DNA from: Agrobacterium albertimagni AOL15
GTDB taxonomy: Bacteria; Pseudomonadota; Alphaproteobacteria; Rhizobiales; Rhizobiaceae
Reading direction: 5' to 3'
Length of the DNA: 64,000 bases
NCBI RefSeq assembly: GCF_000300855.1
Contig: NZ_ALJF01000011.1
Location: forward strand, 186,001-250,000
Part shown: one piece after another, positions 8,550-17,554 of the stretch
Layout: every line of letters begins with the position of its first letter
Numbering within the stretch: position 1 is the stretch's first letter
The notes under the pieces: generated by a model
The model's database searches: none
The model's input: the letters and a program-made list of their open reading frames with translations, nothing else
Told to the model about the DNA's origin: nothing
Program-made: the position numbers and the translations under genes

Positions 8550-8951
8550 TCAACCCTCGTCCCCGCCCCGGCTGCGCTGATAGCGCGAGCGGAGCCAGAG
8601 GATCAGGAACATTGCCATCAGGGCGACGCCGCCGACGAAGGCACCGAGTTCGGGCGAATAACGACCGAGCCAGAGCACGACGGTCGGAACGATCAGCATC
8701 AGACCGAAGATGACCGCAACCACGGCAGCGGCCTGGGCAGCCGGCGAACGGGCCGTGCTCGGTGCTTCCTCGGACCGTGCGACCTTCTTCGGTTCCGGCA
8801 GCTTGCTGAAGGCGTAGACGACAACCCCGATTGCCACGCAGATGCCGACCGACCAGGCGACTGTCGCGCTCTGGAAGCTCGCATAAGCGAGTGCGGCAAC
8901 AGCTACGGCCGTGCCGACATAAAGGATGATGCTGAAGATATTCGGCTTCAC
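8550..8951 (-). CDS. Small integral membrane protein, unknown function
   Basis: The protein is 133 residues and I do not recognise the family. About four hydrophobic helices are visible: residues 7-27 and 30-47, then after a charged, Ala/Ser-rich linker (KLPEPKKVARSEEAPSTARS) 72-93 and 102-120. The C terminus is basic and ends in DEG. Translation starts at a GTG (8951) preceded by AGGAAAG with 6-base spacing. It is convergent with the NicO gene, only 4 bases apart, and lies 14 bases downstream of the GNAT gene on the same strand, so it is likely co-transcribed with it. Confidence 0.75.
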   Translation of the reverse strand: MKPNIFSIILYVGTAVAVAALAYASFQSATVAWSVGICVAIGVVVYAFSKLPEPKKVARSEEAPSTARSPAAQAAAVVAVIFGLMLIVPTVVLWLGRYSPELGAFVGGVALMAMFLILWLRSRYQRSRGGDEG

Positions 8952-8965
8952 GGTTTGCTTTCCTA

Positions 8966-9655
8966 TCAGGGGTCTGAGGACGCGAGCTCGGCCCGCAGAT
9001 CCTCCAGCCGCCGCCGTTGGCGACCGGCCTCGTCAAAATTCTCAGGCGAAAGCCAAGCCTCGAAGGCAGCGCGGATCAATGGCCACTCGCTGTCGATCAT
9101 CGAAAACCAGGCTGTGTCGCGGTTCTTTCCCTTCGACAGCATGTGCTGGCGGAACACGCCCTCGAAACTGAAGCCATAACGCTTCGCCGTGACCTTGCTC
9201 GGTTCGTTCTCGTTGTGGCACTTCCATTCATAGCGGCGATAGCCGAGATCGTCGAAGACATGCCGGGCGAGCAGGTAATGCGCCTCGGTCGAAAGCGGCG
9301 AACGGCTCATGGCAGGACCGTGCGCCACACCGCCGATTTCCACGACGCCATTGGCCGGATCGGGCCGCATGTAGTTTGCCATACCGACGATCTTGCCCGT
9401 CTCCTTATCCCTGAAGACCTCGGTGACCCAGCCACCTTTCTGGACAGCCGCAAGCCAGGTGTCGAAATCCTCGATACCGTTGAAATCGGGCTGGGTGAAA
9501 TAGGTGAGAAGCGAATTGATCGCCATCCCGCCAAGGCCGTTCCAGAGCGCTTCCAAATGCGCCGCACGATCATAGGGTTCGACGACGACGAAGCGCCCCT
9601 CCAGCCTCACGGGCTGGGGCGCCGGACATCCCTTGAAAGTGGACAGGTCACGCAT
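8966..9655 (-). CDS. GNAT-family N-acetyltransferase, RimJ/RimL type
   Basis: The protein is 229 residues. The RimL-like N terminus (PVRLEGRFVVVEPYDRAAH) leads to KIVGMANYMRPDPANGVVEIGG and the acetyl-CoA region around SRSPLSTEAHYLLARHVFDDLGYRRYEWKC. The late segment RYGFSFEGVFRQHML is the typical YGF-EGxxR motif. These are usually small-molecule or protein N-terminal acetyltransferases; no substrate is assigned. The start at 9655 has GAGGC 6 bases upstream. That weak ribosome-binding sequence forms one arm of the terminator-like hairpin just in front of the gene, so translation or transcription may depend on that structure. Confidence 0.88.
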   Translation of the reverse strand: MRDLSTFKGCPAPQPVRLEGRFVVVEPYDRAAHLEALWNGLGGMAINSLLTYFTQPDFNGIEDFDTWLAAVQKGGWVTEVFRDKETGKIVGMANYMRPDPANGVVEIGGVAHGPAMSRSPLSTEAHYLLARHVFDDLGYRRYEWKCHNENEPSKVTAKRYGFSFEGVFRQHMLSKGKNRDTAWFSMIDSEWPLIRAAFEAWLSPENFDEAGRQRRRLEDLRAELASSDP

Positions 9656-9688
9656 GAAAACGCCTCGGGCAAAACAATGGCCCGAGGC
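9656..9688 (-). terminator. Terminator-like hairpin abutting the GNAT start
   Basis: A perfect 9-bp stem (GCCTCGGGC at 9662-9670 with GCCCGAGGC at 9680-9688) is followed on the minus strand by GTTTTC and directly by the ATG at 9655. It should end the DUF533 transcript, but it also covers the ribosome-binding region of the next gene. Confidence 0.65.
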
Positions 9689-9758
9689 TTAGGGCACGGA
9701 GCCGGCAAAGGCAACCGTCCGGGCAGGACCGAGCCCGGACCGGATGCCGCAGCAAAGG

Positions 9759-10457
9759 TCAGAGGCTGATCTTCGCAGAGGCGACGGTGGCCTCGATATG
9801 ATCGACCAGCGCATCCGGCAGGCCGAGACGACCGGCCAGCATGTCCAGGTAGCCACGCTCGGTGCGGGTGTCAGGCTCGATCGTCAGGCGCGAGGCGGTG
9901 TAGATTTCCACCTTCTGCTCCTCGGTCTTGGCCGAGGCGACGAGTGCATCGAGATCGATGGGCTTCGCAAGCTCGGCCTCGATGAAGGCTTCGGCTTCCG
10001 TGCCGAGACCAGAGAGGTGAACCTTGTCCATGATGCGCGCCCGCTCGGCAGCATCGATGTGCCCGTCGGCTTTGGCGGCTGCGATCATCGCCCGCACCAG
10101 CGACAGGGCAAAGTCATTCGAGACGGCCTGGGGCTCGGTGCTGAAGGGCGAATCCTGCGGCGGCGGCAGAAGTTCTGGCAAGGCCTGTGTCGGCTCGGGT
10201 TTCTGACCCGTCTGATAATTTTTGTAGGCCTGATAGCCGAGACCGGCAATCACGGCGAGGCCGCCGAGCTTCAGGGCATTGCCGCCGAGCGATCGACCGG
10301 TCTTCGTGCCCAGCAGCACGGCTGCCAGCGCGCCGCTCTTCCACGGGTTGGCCTTCGCCATACCGAGGATATCGTTCCCCTTCTGGCCGATCGAGCCGGA
10401 TGCTCCCGGCATCTGCGATCCGAGGAATTGATCCAGCAGCTTCTTGGCGTCAAACAT
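9759..10457 (-). CDS. DUF533 / TerB-like inner-membrane protein (YebE family)
   Basis: The protein is 232 residues. The N terminus MFDAKKLLDQFLGSQ is typical of DUF533 proteins. It is followed by a Gly-rich membrane segment (LKLGGLAVIAGLGYQAYKNY, about residues 62-81), a proline-rich linker, and a TerB-like all-helical C-terminal domain (LVRAMIAAAKADGHIDAAER, YLDMLAGRLGLPDALVDHIE). The acidic DGHIDAAE pattern resembles the metal-binding motif of TerB domains. The start at 10457 has AAGGAG 7 bases upstream. The function is unknown. It is flanked by the KDPG aldolase gene upstream on the same strand (87-base gap). Confidence 0.88.
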   Translation of the reverse strand: MFDAKKLLDQFLGSQMPGASGSIGQKGNDILGMAKANPWKSGALAAVLLGTKTGRSLGGNALKLGGLAVIAGLGYQAYKNYQTGQKPEPTQALPELLPPPQDSPFSTEPQAVSNDFALSLVRAMIAAAKADGHIDAAERARIMDKVHLSGLGTEAEAFIEAELAKPIDLDALVASAKTEEQKVEIYTASRLTIEPDTRTERGYLDMLAGRLGLPDALVDHIEATVASAKISL

Positions 10458-10544
10458 CGCGGTCTCCTTGTTGAAACGGTCGCCCCCTAGATAGGAAGCG
10501 ACCGCGACATTACAAAGAGCTACGTGAAAGTGCTGACGCAGATG

Positions 10545-11183
10545 TCAACCCTTGAGCGCGGAGGCTTCGCTGGCAAGCTTGGTAATGCCGGCCCAGTCTC
10601 CGGCCGTAACCAGTTCCTTCGGCGCAACCCAGGAGCCGCCGACGCAAACGACGTTCGGCAGCGAGAGATAGTCCATGGCGTTCTTCAGCGAGATGCCGCC
10701 GGTCGGGCAAAACAGCGTTCCGGCGAGCGGCGAGGACAGGGCCTTGAGATAGGCCGCACCGCCGGCCTGTTCGGCGGGGAAGAACTTCAGGACCTTGTAG
10801 CCCTCTTCGCGCAGCGCCATCACTTCGGACGCGGTGGCCGCACCCGGCAGAAGCGGAATGTCGGAGCTTCTCGCCACGTCGAGCAATTCCTGCGTCGTGC
10901 CGGGGCTGACGATGAACTGCGAACCCGCATCGACGGCTGCGGCATAATGAGCAGCGTTGAGGATGGTGCCTGCACCGACCACGGCGCCTTCGACTTCCTG
11001 TGCCACGAGCCGAACGGCTTCAAGGGCGGCATCGGTCCGGAGCGTGATCTCGATCGCCTTCAATCCGCCTGCGACAAGAGCGCGCGCGAGCGGCACCGCC
11101 GTCTTGGCATCCTCAACGATCAAAACCGGCACGACCGGCTGAAGCTTCAGGGTGGAGAGGAGCTTTTCGGTTTTGTCGCCCAT
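10545..11183 (-). CDS. eda: KDPG/KHG aldolase
   Basis: The protein is 212 residues, the normal length for Eda. It cleaves 2-keto-3-deoxy-6-phosphogluconate to pyruvate and glyceraldehyde-3-phosphate, the last step of the Entner-Doudoroff route, and can also split 4-hydroxy-2-oxoglutarate. Visible landmarks are [10 protein letters not shown], the catalytic glutamate and arginine in [19 protein letters not shown], the Schiff-base lysine in [13 protein letters not shown] and CPTGGI. The start at 11183 has AGAGGG about 8 bases upstream. No edd or zwf gene is adjacent in the window, so it stands alone here. Confidence 0.95.
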   Translation of the reverse strand: MGDKTEKLLSTLKLQPVVPVLIVEDAKTAVPLARALVAGGLKAIEITLRTDAALEAVRLVAQEVEGAVVGAGTILNAAHYAAAVDAGSQFIVSPGTTQELLDVARSSDIPLLPGAATASEVMALREEGYKVLKFFPAEQAGGAAYLKALSSPLAGTLFCPTGGISLKNAMDYLSLPNVVCVGGSWVAPKELVTAGDWAGITKLASEASALKG

Positions 11184-11340
11184 GGCAGAACCCTCTTTTT
11201 AAAACGATTAGATCGGCCTTTCACTAACCCGCTGCGGCCTGGATGTCGAGCCCGAGAGCTAGCACGGAATCTTTCCAGTTTCCTAACACGACCGCCTCCG
11301 CTATGCTTCAGCGGCGTAATATTTTTCGGAGCGTGAGCGT

Positions 11341-11823
11341 ATGGCGAAGGAAATCGAACGCAAGTTTCTTGTGCGGGACGATGCCTGGAAGAGCAATGTT
11401 ACCTCCGAGACCCGGATCAGGCAGGCCTATATCTGCGCTGAAAGCGACCGCTCGGTGCGCATCCGGACGAAGAATGACGAGACCGCCTTGGTCACGCTGA
11501 AGTTCGGCACCGACCTGCTGGTGCGCGACGAATTCGAATACTCCATCCCCATAGACGACGCCCGCGAGATGATCGGCATTGCCGACGGTCATGTGATCGA
11601 CAAGACCCGCTACACTGTCGATTTTGCCGGCTTCACCTGGGAAATCGACGTCTTCGCCGGCCATCACCGCGGCCTTGTCATCGCCGAAGTCGAGATGCAG
11701 TCGGAAACCGATGATCCCAAACTGCCCGCCTGGCTCGGCCGTGAGGTGACGGGAGACAAGCGCTATTCCAACCAGGCCCTTGCGACCCAGCGGAGCCGGC
11801 CGGGGCTGGTGCATGCCCTATAG
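11341..11823 (+). CDS. CYTH-domain protein (triphosphate tunnel metalloenzyme)
   Basis: The protein is 160 residues and consists of one CYTH/TTM domain. The diagnostic ExExK motif is present at the N terminus (EIERKFLV). Further tunnel-lining pairs follow: RIRQAYI, SVRIRTK, LVTLKFG, EFEYSIP and the acidic EVEMQ near the C terminus. Such single-domain bacterial proteins hydrolyse inorganic triphosphate or related polyphosphates with Mg or Mn. The gene overlaps the next one (CHAD) by 11 bases, so both products are made from one message. Polyphosphate-related function is inferred from the pair. Confidence 0.92.
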   Translation: MAKEIERKFLVRDDAWKSNVTSETRIRQAYICAESDRSVRIRTKNDETALVTLKFGTDLLVRDEFEYSIPIDDAREMIGIADGHVIDKTRYTVDFAGFTWEIDVFAGHHRGLVIAEVEMQSETDDPKLPAWLGREVTGDKRYSNQALATQRSRPGLVHAL

Positions 11824-12721
11824 GATCAGCCCGGACGCGGGACTGGAGACAGAAGTCAGGCGGATCGCCCGCGAACAGCTGGAGCGCGCCATCGCGGCGC
11901 TCGAGACCAGACCCGACGGTCTGCACGAGGCGATCCATGAGGCCCGCAAGAAGTTCAAGCGTGTCCGCAATCTCTACCGGCTCGTCGCCTCCGCCGACAA
12001 GACGTTCCGGCGCCAGGAGAACGCCCGCATTCGCGACACGGCCCGCAGCCTCTCCGTCGTGCGCGACGCGACAGCCCTGATCGAAACCGTCGACCATCTC
12101 TCAGAGCACACGCTGACCGATGATGAAGCGGAGACGCTGGATGCGGCCCGAACCGTCCTCGTCCTCAGGCGCGACGACATCGCCTCCTCCGAAATGGATC
12201 TCGAGGACAAGGTTCAGCACGCGATCGACCAGTGCCATGCTGCCCATGCAGCGCTCGATGCACTTGAACTTCCCTCGAAACCTGGACATGCGGCACGCCT
12301 GTTGGCCAGAGGCTGGCGCAAAGGCCTGCAGCGGGCGGCCGAAGCGCTGGAATTCTGCGAGGGACAAGGCCATGGCGAGGCCTATCATGACCTGCGCAAA
12401 GCGGCCCAGGCCTACTGGATGAACCTCTCGCTGCTACGCGAGCTCTGGCCGAGTGCCTTTGCCGCCAAACGTCGGGACGCCAAGAGGCTGGTTGACCTGC
12501 TTGGGCATGAACATGATCTCACGGTATTGACCGCCCTGCTCGACCATGAGCCCGAGCTCTTCGGAAACGGCGAAGGACAGTCCTTCCTGCTGGCAATCAT
12601 CATCCGCCGCCAGCAGGACCTGCGCCGCGAGGCGATCGCCCTGGCCGGACAGGTGTTCGCCGACCCCGCGAAAGACGAGGCCGGCGTCATCGAGACACTG
12701 TGGCTGCGGGCCACGGCTTAG
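11813..12721 (+). CDS. CHAD-domain protein
   Basis: The protein is 302 residues, essentially one CHAD domain, a helical bundle rich in conserved histidine and basic residues known to bind polyphosphate. Key stretches are LHEAIHEARKKFKRVRNLYRLV, YHDLRKAAQAYWMNLSLLR and DLLGHEHDLTVL, giving the conserved His, Lys and Arg positions on the two half-bundles. The start is set at the ATG at 11813, inside the end of the CYTH gene, 33 bases after the first possible start. CYTH and CHAD are often fused; here they are separate overlapping genes. The stop overlaps the convergent ABC ATPase stop by 4 bases. Confidence 0.9.
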   Translation: MPYRISPDAGLETEVRRIAREQLERAIAALETRPDGLHEAIHEARKKFKRVRNLYRLVASADKTFRRQENARIRDTARSLSVVRDATALIETVDHLSEHTLTDDEAETLDAARTVLVLRRDDIASSEMDLEDKVQHAIDQCHAAHAALDALELPSKPGHAARLLARGWRKGLQRAAEALEFCEGQGHGEAYHDLRKAAQAYWMNLSLLRELWPSAFAAKRRDAKRLVDLLGHEHDLTVLTALLDHEPELFGNGEGQSFLLAIIIRRQQDLRREAIALAGQVFADPAKDEAGVIETLWLRATA

Positions 12722-14121
12722 TCGGAGCCGATCCGCACCTGGCGATCGCAGGTCTTCTCGATCAGGGCCGCGTCGTGGCTGACGAGCAGAACCGCGCAGT
12801 TCCGCTCCCGCGCCAATTCCGTCAAGAGATCGATGGTCTCCTGCTGGGTGATCAGATCGAGACGCGAGGTCGGCTCATCGGCAAACAGAAAGACCGGATC
12901 GAGCAGCAGCACGCGCAAAAGAGCGAAACGCTGCAGTTCTCCGCCAGACACCTCCGTCGGCAGCCTCATCAACAACACGGGTGATAGCCGCAACCGCTCC
13001 ATCAGTGGCCCGACACGGGTCCTGTCCAGCCTGTGCAGGCGGATGAGATCGGCAATCGCCTCCCCGAGCGTGATCTTCTGCGGAAAGGCCGAGGGCGGAT
13101 CCTGATAGAGCTTCTGGTAGCGGATGGCGGACGCCTGCGGCAGGCGGATGACCTCGCCCGCATCGGGTTTCAAAAGCCCGAGCAGCACGTCCCCAAGCGA
13201 GCTCTTGCCCGAGCCGCTCGGTCCGGTGATCCCGACGATCTCGCCGGGACGAAGCGAGAGATCTTGCCCGGCAAACAACAGCTTGCCACCCCGCGCCTTC
13301 TTCAGGCCGGAAGCGATCAGGATCGGGTCGGTACCGTCAGGAACGACCGAAGCCCGTTGAGCCCAGTTCTCCGGTTCGGCGGCGATCAGCCGACGCGTAT
13401 AGTCATGCGAGGGCGATGCCAGCACGTCCGCCGCATTGCCCGCTTCGACGATCTTGCCCTCCAGCATGACGGCGAGATCACCGCCCATCTGCCGGGCGAG
13501 CGCCAGATCATGCGTGATGGTGAGCACGGTGCCCCCCGCCTGCACTTCCTGCATCAGAAGCGCGATCACCTCGTCTCGGCGGGCAACATCGAGCCCCTTG
13601 GTCGGCTCGTCGGCGATAATGATGCGCGCCCCACCGGCACGCGCGGCTGCAAAGGCGACACGTTGCGCCATACCGCCGGAAAGCTGACCCGGGAGCTTTG
13701 CCTCGGCATCGAGCACACCAAGCGCTTCGAGGTCGGTGCGCGCTGCCGAGACGGCCCCATCTTCGTCGAGACGCCCCAGATAACGATGCCCCTCGGCCAC
13801 CTGGTCGAGCGCGACCATGGTCGGATCGAGCGCCAGCCATGGCTCCTGCGGCAGGACGCCGACCGTCCGCCCCCAGAGTTTCCGAAAGAGCTTCGGCTCG
13901 GCCAGAGACAGCGTCTGACCACCGATAGTCAGCGAGCCGGTGGCGGTGAGCCCCTGCGGCAAGAGGCCGATGATTGCTTGGGCAAGCAAGCTCTTGCCCG
14001 AGCCGGTTTCGCCGAGAATGGTGAAAGGCTGTCCGGTCTTGAGGGAAAACGAAACCGGTGCAACGATTTCGCCAGTGCTGGCAGAGACCGAAGCCCCGTC
14101 GACGGAAAGAAGAATGGTCAT
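12718..14121 (-). CDS. Fused double-ATPase of peptide/nickel-type ABC importer
   Basis: The protein is 467 residues and contains two complete nucleotide-binding domains in one chain. Domain 1 has ILGETGSGKSLLAQ (Walker A, near residue 35), LSGGMAQRVAFA (signature, near 148) and IIIADEPTKGLD (Walker B). Domain 2 has ITGPSGSGKSSLG (near 298), VSGGELQRFALLR and VFLFADEPTSRLD. This equals DppD plus DppF in one gene and energises import through the two permeases encoded upstream. The start overlaps the stop of the permease gene (ATGA). Both halves keep all ATPase motifs, so both sites look active. Confidence 0.93.
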   Translation of the reverse strand: MTILLSVDGASVSASTGEIVAPVSFSLKTGQPFTILGETGSGKSLLAQAIIGLLPQGLTATGSLTIGGQTLSLAEPKLFRKLWGRTVGVLPQEPWLALDPTMVALDQVAEGHRYLGRLDEDGAVSAARTDLEALGVLDAEAKLPGQLSGGMAQRVAFAAARAGGARIIIADEPTKGLDVARRDEVIALLMQEVQAGGTVLTITHDLALARQMGGDLAVMLEGKIVEAGNAADVLASPSHDYTRRLIAAEPENWAQRASVVPDGTDPILIASGLKKARGGKLLFAGQDLSLRPGEIVGITGPSGSGKSSLGDVLLGLLKPDAGEVIRLPQASAIRYQKLYQDPPSAFPQKITLGEAIADLIRLHRLDRTRVGPLMERLRLSPVLLMRLPTEVSGGELQRFALLRVLLLDPVFLFADEPTSRLDLITQQETIDLLTELARERNCAVLLVSHDAALIEKTCDRQVRIGSD

Positions 14122-14936
14122 GGCTTGTCCTTTCCGGCGATCAGTTGCAGGGCGAGCACCATCAGGAAGATGACGGCGATCGGCTGCAGAAGCGCATGCG
14201 GCGCCTCCTGGTAATAAGGCAGAAGCTCGATCATCATCGATCCGAGTTCCGGGGTCGGCGGGCGGACCCCGACGCTGACGAAGCCGAGCGCCGCAATTGC
14301 CATGATCGCAGAGGCAGCGCCATAGGCGGCCACCGTCAGAATCATGGGCTTAAGCTCCGGCCAGAGATGCCGGCGCAGGATATAGGCGGGACCGAAGCCG
14401 AGCAGACGTGACGCCTCGACCGCTGGCGACATCAGCAGTGGTCGTGCCAAGGCGCGGGTCAGGCGGAAGTATTCGACCCAGAGTACCAGCGAAATGCCGA
14501 TATAGAGCATGGCCGGATTGTCGGGCACGATCGCCGTCAACATCAGCACCAGCAACAAGCCGGGCAGCGCCAGAAAGGCCTCGGACACCGCACCCACGGC
14601 GCGATCGGCAAAACCACCGCGCCAGGCCGCAAGCACACCGAGCAGCACGCCGGGGATCATCGCGGTAAAGACGGACAACAGCGCGAGCCCCAGCGACAGG
14701 CGAAGGGCTGCCGCAAGCCGCGCCTGCATCGAGCGGCCGAGATGGTCAAAGCCGAACCAGTCGGCAGCACTCGGCCCCTGCAGGCTATAGCGCAGGGTCT
14801 GCTTGAGCGGATCGGCTCCGCCGATCAAAAGCGGGAGGAAGGCAAAAGCCAGGAGCCCGCCCAGAATGGCCACGCCAGCCAGCCGACGCATCGGCCAGCG
14901 CGTCGGGCGCGGCGCCACGTAATCGAGTGTCGTCAT
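14118..14936 (-). CDS. ABC transporter permease, DppC/NikC type
   Basis: The protein is 272 residues with about six membrane segments. The N-terminal part carries the DppC-like DWFGFDHLGRSMQARLAAA stretch, a diverged form of the usual GTDxxGRDxxSRL. The EAA-type coupling loop EASRLLGFGPAYILRRHLWP follows. The start at 14936 overlaps the stop of the DppB-like gene (ATGA), and the stop overlaps the ATPase start in the same way. Translational coupling across the operon is therefore tight. The substrate is not evident from the permease itself. Confidence 0.92.
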   Translation of the reverse strand: MTTLDYVAPRPTRWPMRRLAGVAILGGLLAFAFLPLLIGGADPLKQTLRYSLQGPSAADWFGFDHLGRSMQARLAAALRLSLGLALLSVFTAMIPGVLLGVLAAWRGGFADRAVGAVSEAFLALPGLLLVLMLTAIVPDNPAMLYIGISLVLWVEYFRLTRALARPLLMSPAVEASRLLGFGPAYILRRHLWPELKPMILTVAAYGAASAIMAIAALGFVSVGVRPPTPELGSMMIELLPYYQEAPHALLQPIAVIFLMVLALQLIAGKDKP

Positions 14937-15877
14937 GTGCTGCGTCTCCGCGGGTCGATGCCATGGCAGAAGAGATCGACCAACGCGTTGAGCGCGACGA
15001 ACATCAGCCCCATGACGAGTGCTGTGCCCTGGATCATCGGCACATCGCGGCCGAAGATCGCATGCACCAAAGCATGGCCGATGCCCGGCCAGGCAAACAG
15101 CGTCTCGACAACGACGACCCCCTCGACGAGATAGACGAACTGCACGCCGAGATAGGTGACGATCGGGACGGCGACATTGCGCAAGCCATGCCGCGAGAAC
15201 ACCTGCCACTCGCTCAAGCCCTTGGTGCGGCCGAAGGCGTAGTAGGGCGAGCGCGAAACGGCGACCATGGCATCCCGCGCCACCCGGTTGGAGACGGCAG
15301 CAAGACCGAGCGCCAGCGTCAGAGCCGGGAGCACGAGATGGGCACCATGAGTGTGGCCTGCCACGGGCAGAAGATTGAAGGTGATCCCGAAGATGATGAT
15401 CAGGACCAGGCCGACAACGAACTGCGGCAGGGCACGAAGACCCGTCGAAACCAGCATCAGCGCACGGTCGAGCACCCCGCCAGGCCTGAGGCCCGCAAGA
15501 ATGCCGAGCGGCGGTCCGATGAACAGCGACAGCACGATGGCGGCGAGAGCCAGCTGGACCGTGTGACCGAGCTGCATGCCGATCTCTTCGATGACGGGTT
15601 TGCCCGTCACCAGGGAGGTCCCGAGATCGAAGCGCAAGAGGTCGGCCATCCAGTCGAAGAGGGCGATGATCGCCGGCTTGCCGAGGTCGAGTTCGGCCGC
15701 GACTTTGGCCGCGGCCGCACTGTCGACAACGTCATAGCCATAACGGCCGGCAGCGATCCGGTAGGCAAGGTCGCCCGGAAGCGACCGTGTCATCACGAAG
15801 GAGATGAGCCCCACCATGAACGCCACCAGAGCCGCCTGGATCAGGCGGTTCACAATGGCCTTCGTCATTTCGCCCAC
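14933..15877 (-). CDS. ABC transporter permease, DppB/NikB type
   Basis: The protein is 314 residues. The N-terminal membrane helix (RLIQAALVAFMVGLISFVMTRSLPGD) is the classic DppB start. The coupling loop lies in SPYYAFGRTKGLSEWQVFSRHGLRN, and the C-terminal helix pair around VVVETLFAWPGIGHALVHAI contains the family motif VVExxFxxPGxG. The stop overlaps the next permease start by 4 bases. Its own start lies 13 bases inside the end of the substrate-binding protein gene. It is one half of the membrane channel of this importer. Confidence 0.93.
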   Translation of the reverse strand: MGEMTKAIVNRLIQAALVAFMVGLISFVMTRSLPGDLAYRIAAGRYGYDVVDSAAAAKVAAELDLGKPAIIALFDWMADLLRFDLGTSLVTGKPVIEEIGMQLGHTVQLALAAIVLSLFIGPPLGILAGLRPGGVLDRALMLVSTGLRALPQFVVGLVLIIIFGITFNLLPVAGHTHGAHLVLPALTLALGLAAVSNRVARDAMVAVSRSPYYAFGRTKGLSEWQVFSRHGLRNVAVPIVTYLGVQFVYLVEGVVVVETLFAWPGIGHALVHAIFGRDVPMIQGTALVMGLMFVALNALVDLFCHGIDPRRRST

Positions 15878-17382
15878 CGCATGGTTTGAAGACCGAAGCT
15901 GCGCTCGAACGGATCGATCGCCGCCCCCTCGAGCTTCGGCGAAAAGGCGACCGTCTGCTGATACCAGGCGAGCGGAATGACAGGCAGCTCGGCCTGGATT
16001 GCGGCCACGGCCTGATGGCGCAGCGCCTCGCCTTCAGCGGGGTCCGTGACGCGGGTCAGATCATCAAGCGCCTGTTCGAAGCCGGCATTCGTCCAGTTCA
16101 TGGCACCCCAGTCACCACCACCCGGGCCGTAGTCGGAAAGCATGGTGCCGATCGGGTCCGGCACCAGGGCAAAGTTGCGCGCCATCAGCGCCAGTTCGAG
16201 CGAACCATCCTGATGCTTGGCCGGGATTTCGGATGAATTGGTCGAGTTGATGGTGAGCGCAACGCCGATCTCCTTCAACTGATCCTGCAGGACGGCGGCA
16301 ATCAGCGGCAGTTCGGGGCGATCGGGATAGGTGGTCAGCGTCAGTGCAAAAGGTTTGCCATCCTTTTGAAGTATCCCATCCGCACCCGCCGTCCAGCCAA
16401 GCTCGGCCAGAAGCGCCTTGGCCTTGTCGACATCATAGCCGAGCGGTGCCAGATCGGCATTGTGCCAGATCTTCAGGCTCGGTGGGAAAAGCTGGGTCGC
16501 AGCCGCCGGGTAACGCAGGATGGCAACAGCAAGGCCTTCCCGGTCGATGGCGAGGCTCAGCGCCTCGCGCGCCTTGACATCCGCGAGAAAAGGATGACCG
16601 GCATTGACCTTGAGCAGCACGCTGCGCGGGATCGACACCGACTGCAGGACGACCTTGTCGCTCTTGGAAAGACGCGTGCGGCTGGCGGGATCGAGGTTGA
16701 AGACATAGTCGGCGTCACCGCTCTCGGCCATCAGCGCGCGGGTCTCGGCGCGGCTCACCGAAAGATAAGTCGCCTTCTCGATTTCGGGCTTGTCGCCCCA
16801 GTAGTCGGCGAAGCGCTCGACGGCGAGGCTCTGCGGCGGCTCAATCTTCGTCAGCTTGAAGGGGCCTGTCCCGATGATCGCCTTGACGTCAGCGCCTTCA
16901 TAGGAGGCCGGAGCCAGGATCTGGGCACGGTTTTCGGCAAGGAAGGCGAGCAGCGGCACGAAAGGCTTGGAGAGCGAGACAACGACCGTGCCCTCCCCTT
17001 CGGCCTTGATGTCGCCGATCGGTGCCTTGCTCAGAAGTCCGGCCTTGTCCTTGGCAATCTTCAGTGCTGTGACAACCGCTTCGGCCGTCAGCGCCGTGCC
17101 ATCCTGAAATGTGACGCCCGACTGCAACTCGAAGCGCCAGGTCAGGCCGTCCTCGCTGACCGTCCAGCTCTTGGCGAGTGCGGGAACCGGATTGCCATCC
17201 TTGTCCGCCTCGACCAGGGTCTCGACGATCCCCATGCGCAGGAAGATGTCGCCCGACTTTGACGGATCGAGACCGCCGATTTCAAAGGGCGCGACGATGT
17301 CGACGACGCCATCGTCCGCCATGGTGGGTGCGGCACCGGCAAGCAGAAGCGCGAGTGAGGCTGCGAAGATATTCCTGAACAT
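15865..17382 (-). CDS. ABC substrate-binding protein, SBP family 5 (peptide/nickel/metallophore type)
   Basis: The protein is 505 residues. A signal peptide ([22 protein letters not shown]) is followed by a family 5 solute-binding protein: [66 protein letters not shown] and [21 protein letters not shown]. This family binds oligopeptides, nickel chelates, opines or metallophores. The start at 17382 (ATG, AGGTG upstream) is preferred over the GTG at 17391. It is the first gene of a four-gene operon. An imperfect palindrome resembling a Zur box lies 14-32 bases before the start codon, which would suggest zinc-regulated metal-chelate uptake; that is inference. Confidence 0.9.
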   Translation of the reverse strand: MFRNIFAASLALLLAGAAPTMADDGVVDIVAPFEIGGLDPSKSGDIFLRMGIVETLVEADKDGNPVPALAKSWTVSEDGLTWRFELQSGVTFQDGTALTAEAVVTALKIAKDKAGLLSKAPIGDIKAEGEGTVVVSLSKPFVPLLAFLAENRAQILAPASYEGADVKAIIGTGPFKLTKIEPPQSLAVERFADYWGDKPEIEKATYLSVSRAETRALMAESGDADYVFNLDPASRTRLSKSDKVVLQSVSIPRSVLLKVNAGHPFLADVKAREALSLAIDREGLAVAILRYPAAATQLFPPSLKIWHNADLAPLGYDVDKAKALLAELGWTAGADGILQKDGKPFALTLTTYPDRPELPLIAAVLQDQLKEIGVALTINSTNSSEIPAKHQDGSLELALMARNFALVPDPIGTMLSDYGPGGGDWGAMNWTNAGFEQALDDLTRVTDPAEGEALRHQAVAAIQAELPVIPLAWYQQTVAFSPKLEGAAIDPFERSFGLQTMRWAK

Positions 17383-17395
17383 TAGGATCACCTAT

Positions 17396-17414
17396 AATGT
17401 TATAAAGTTACATT
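17396..17414. promoter_or_regulatory. Zur-like palindrome upstream of the ABC importer operon
   Basis: The 19-bp sequence AATGTTATAAAGTTACATT has matching outer arms (AATGT/ACATT). One half-site, ATGTTATA, is the form I recall for alphaproteobacterial zinc-uptake-regulator boxes. The other half (ATGTAAC when read on the opposite strand) is degenerate. It sits immediately upstream of the importer start codon in an AT-rich patch that could hold the promoter. Confidence 0.4.
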
Positions 17415-17554
17415 TTTCTACTCAAAGCTTTTCGCGCTGTCCAGTGCTGCGACGCACCAACTCACAAGCGCGCATCGACTTGACGATTTTCAAACTTGCC
17501 TGGGCGCACGGAAAACCGTTGCACAGCAGGGGCCGAGGGGGTATTTCGCAGACC

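Noticed and set aside
13033..14214. A 393-codon plus-strand open frame
   Set aside because: It runs antisense to the fused ABC ATPase and has no recognisable motif.
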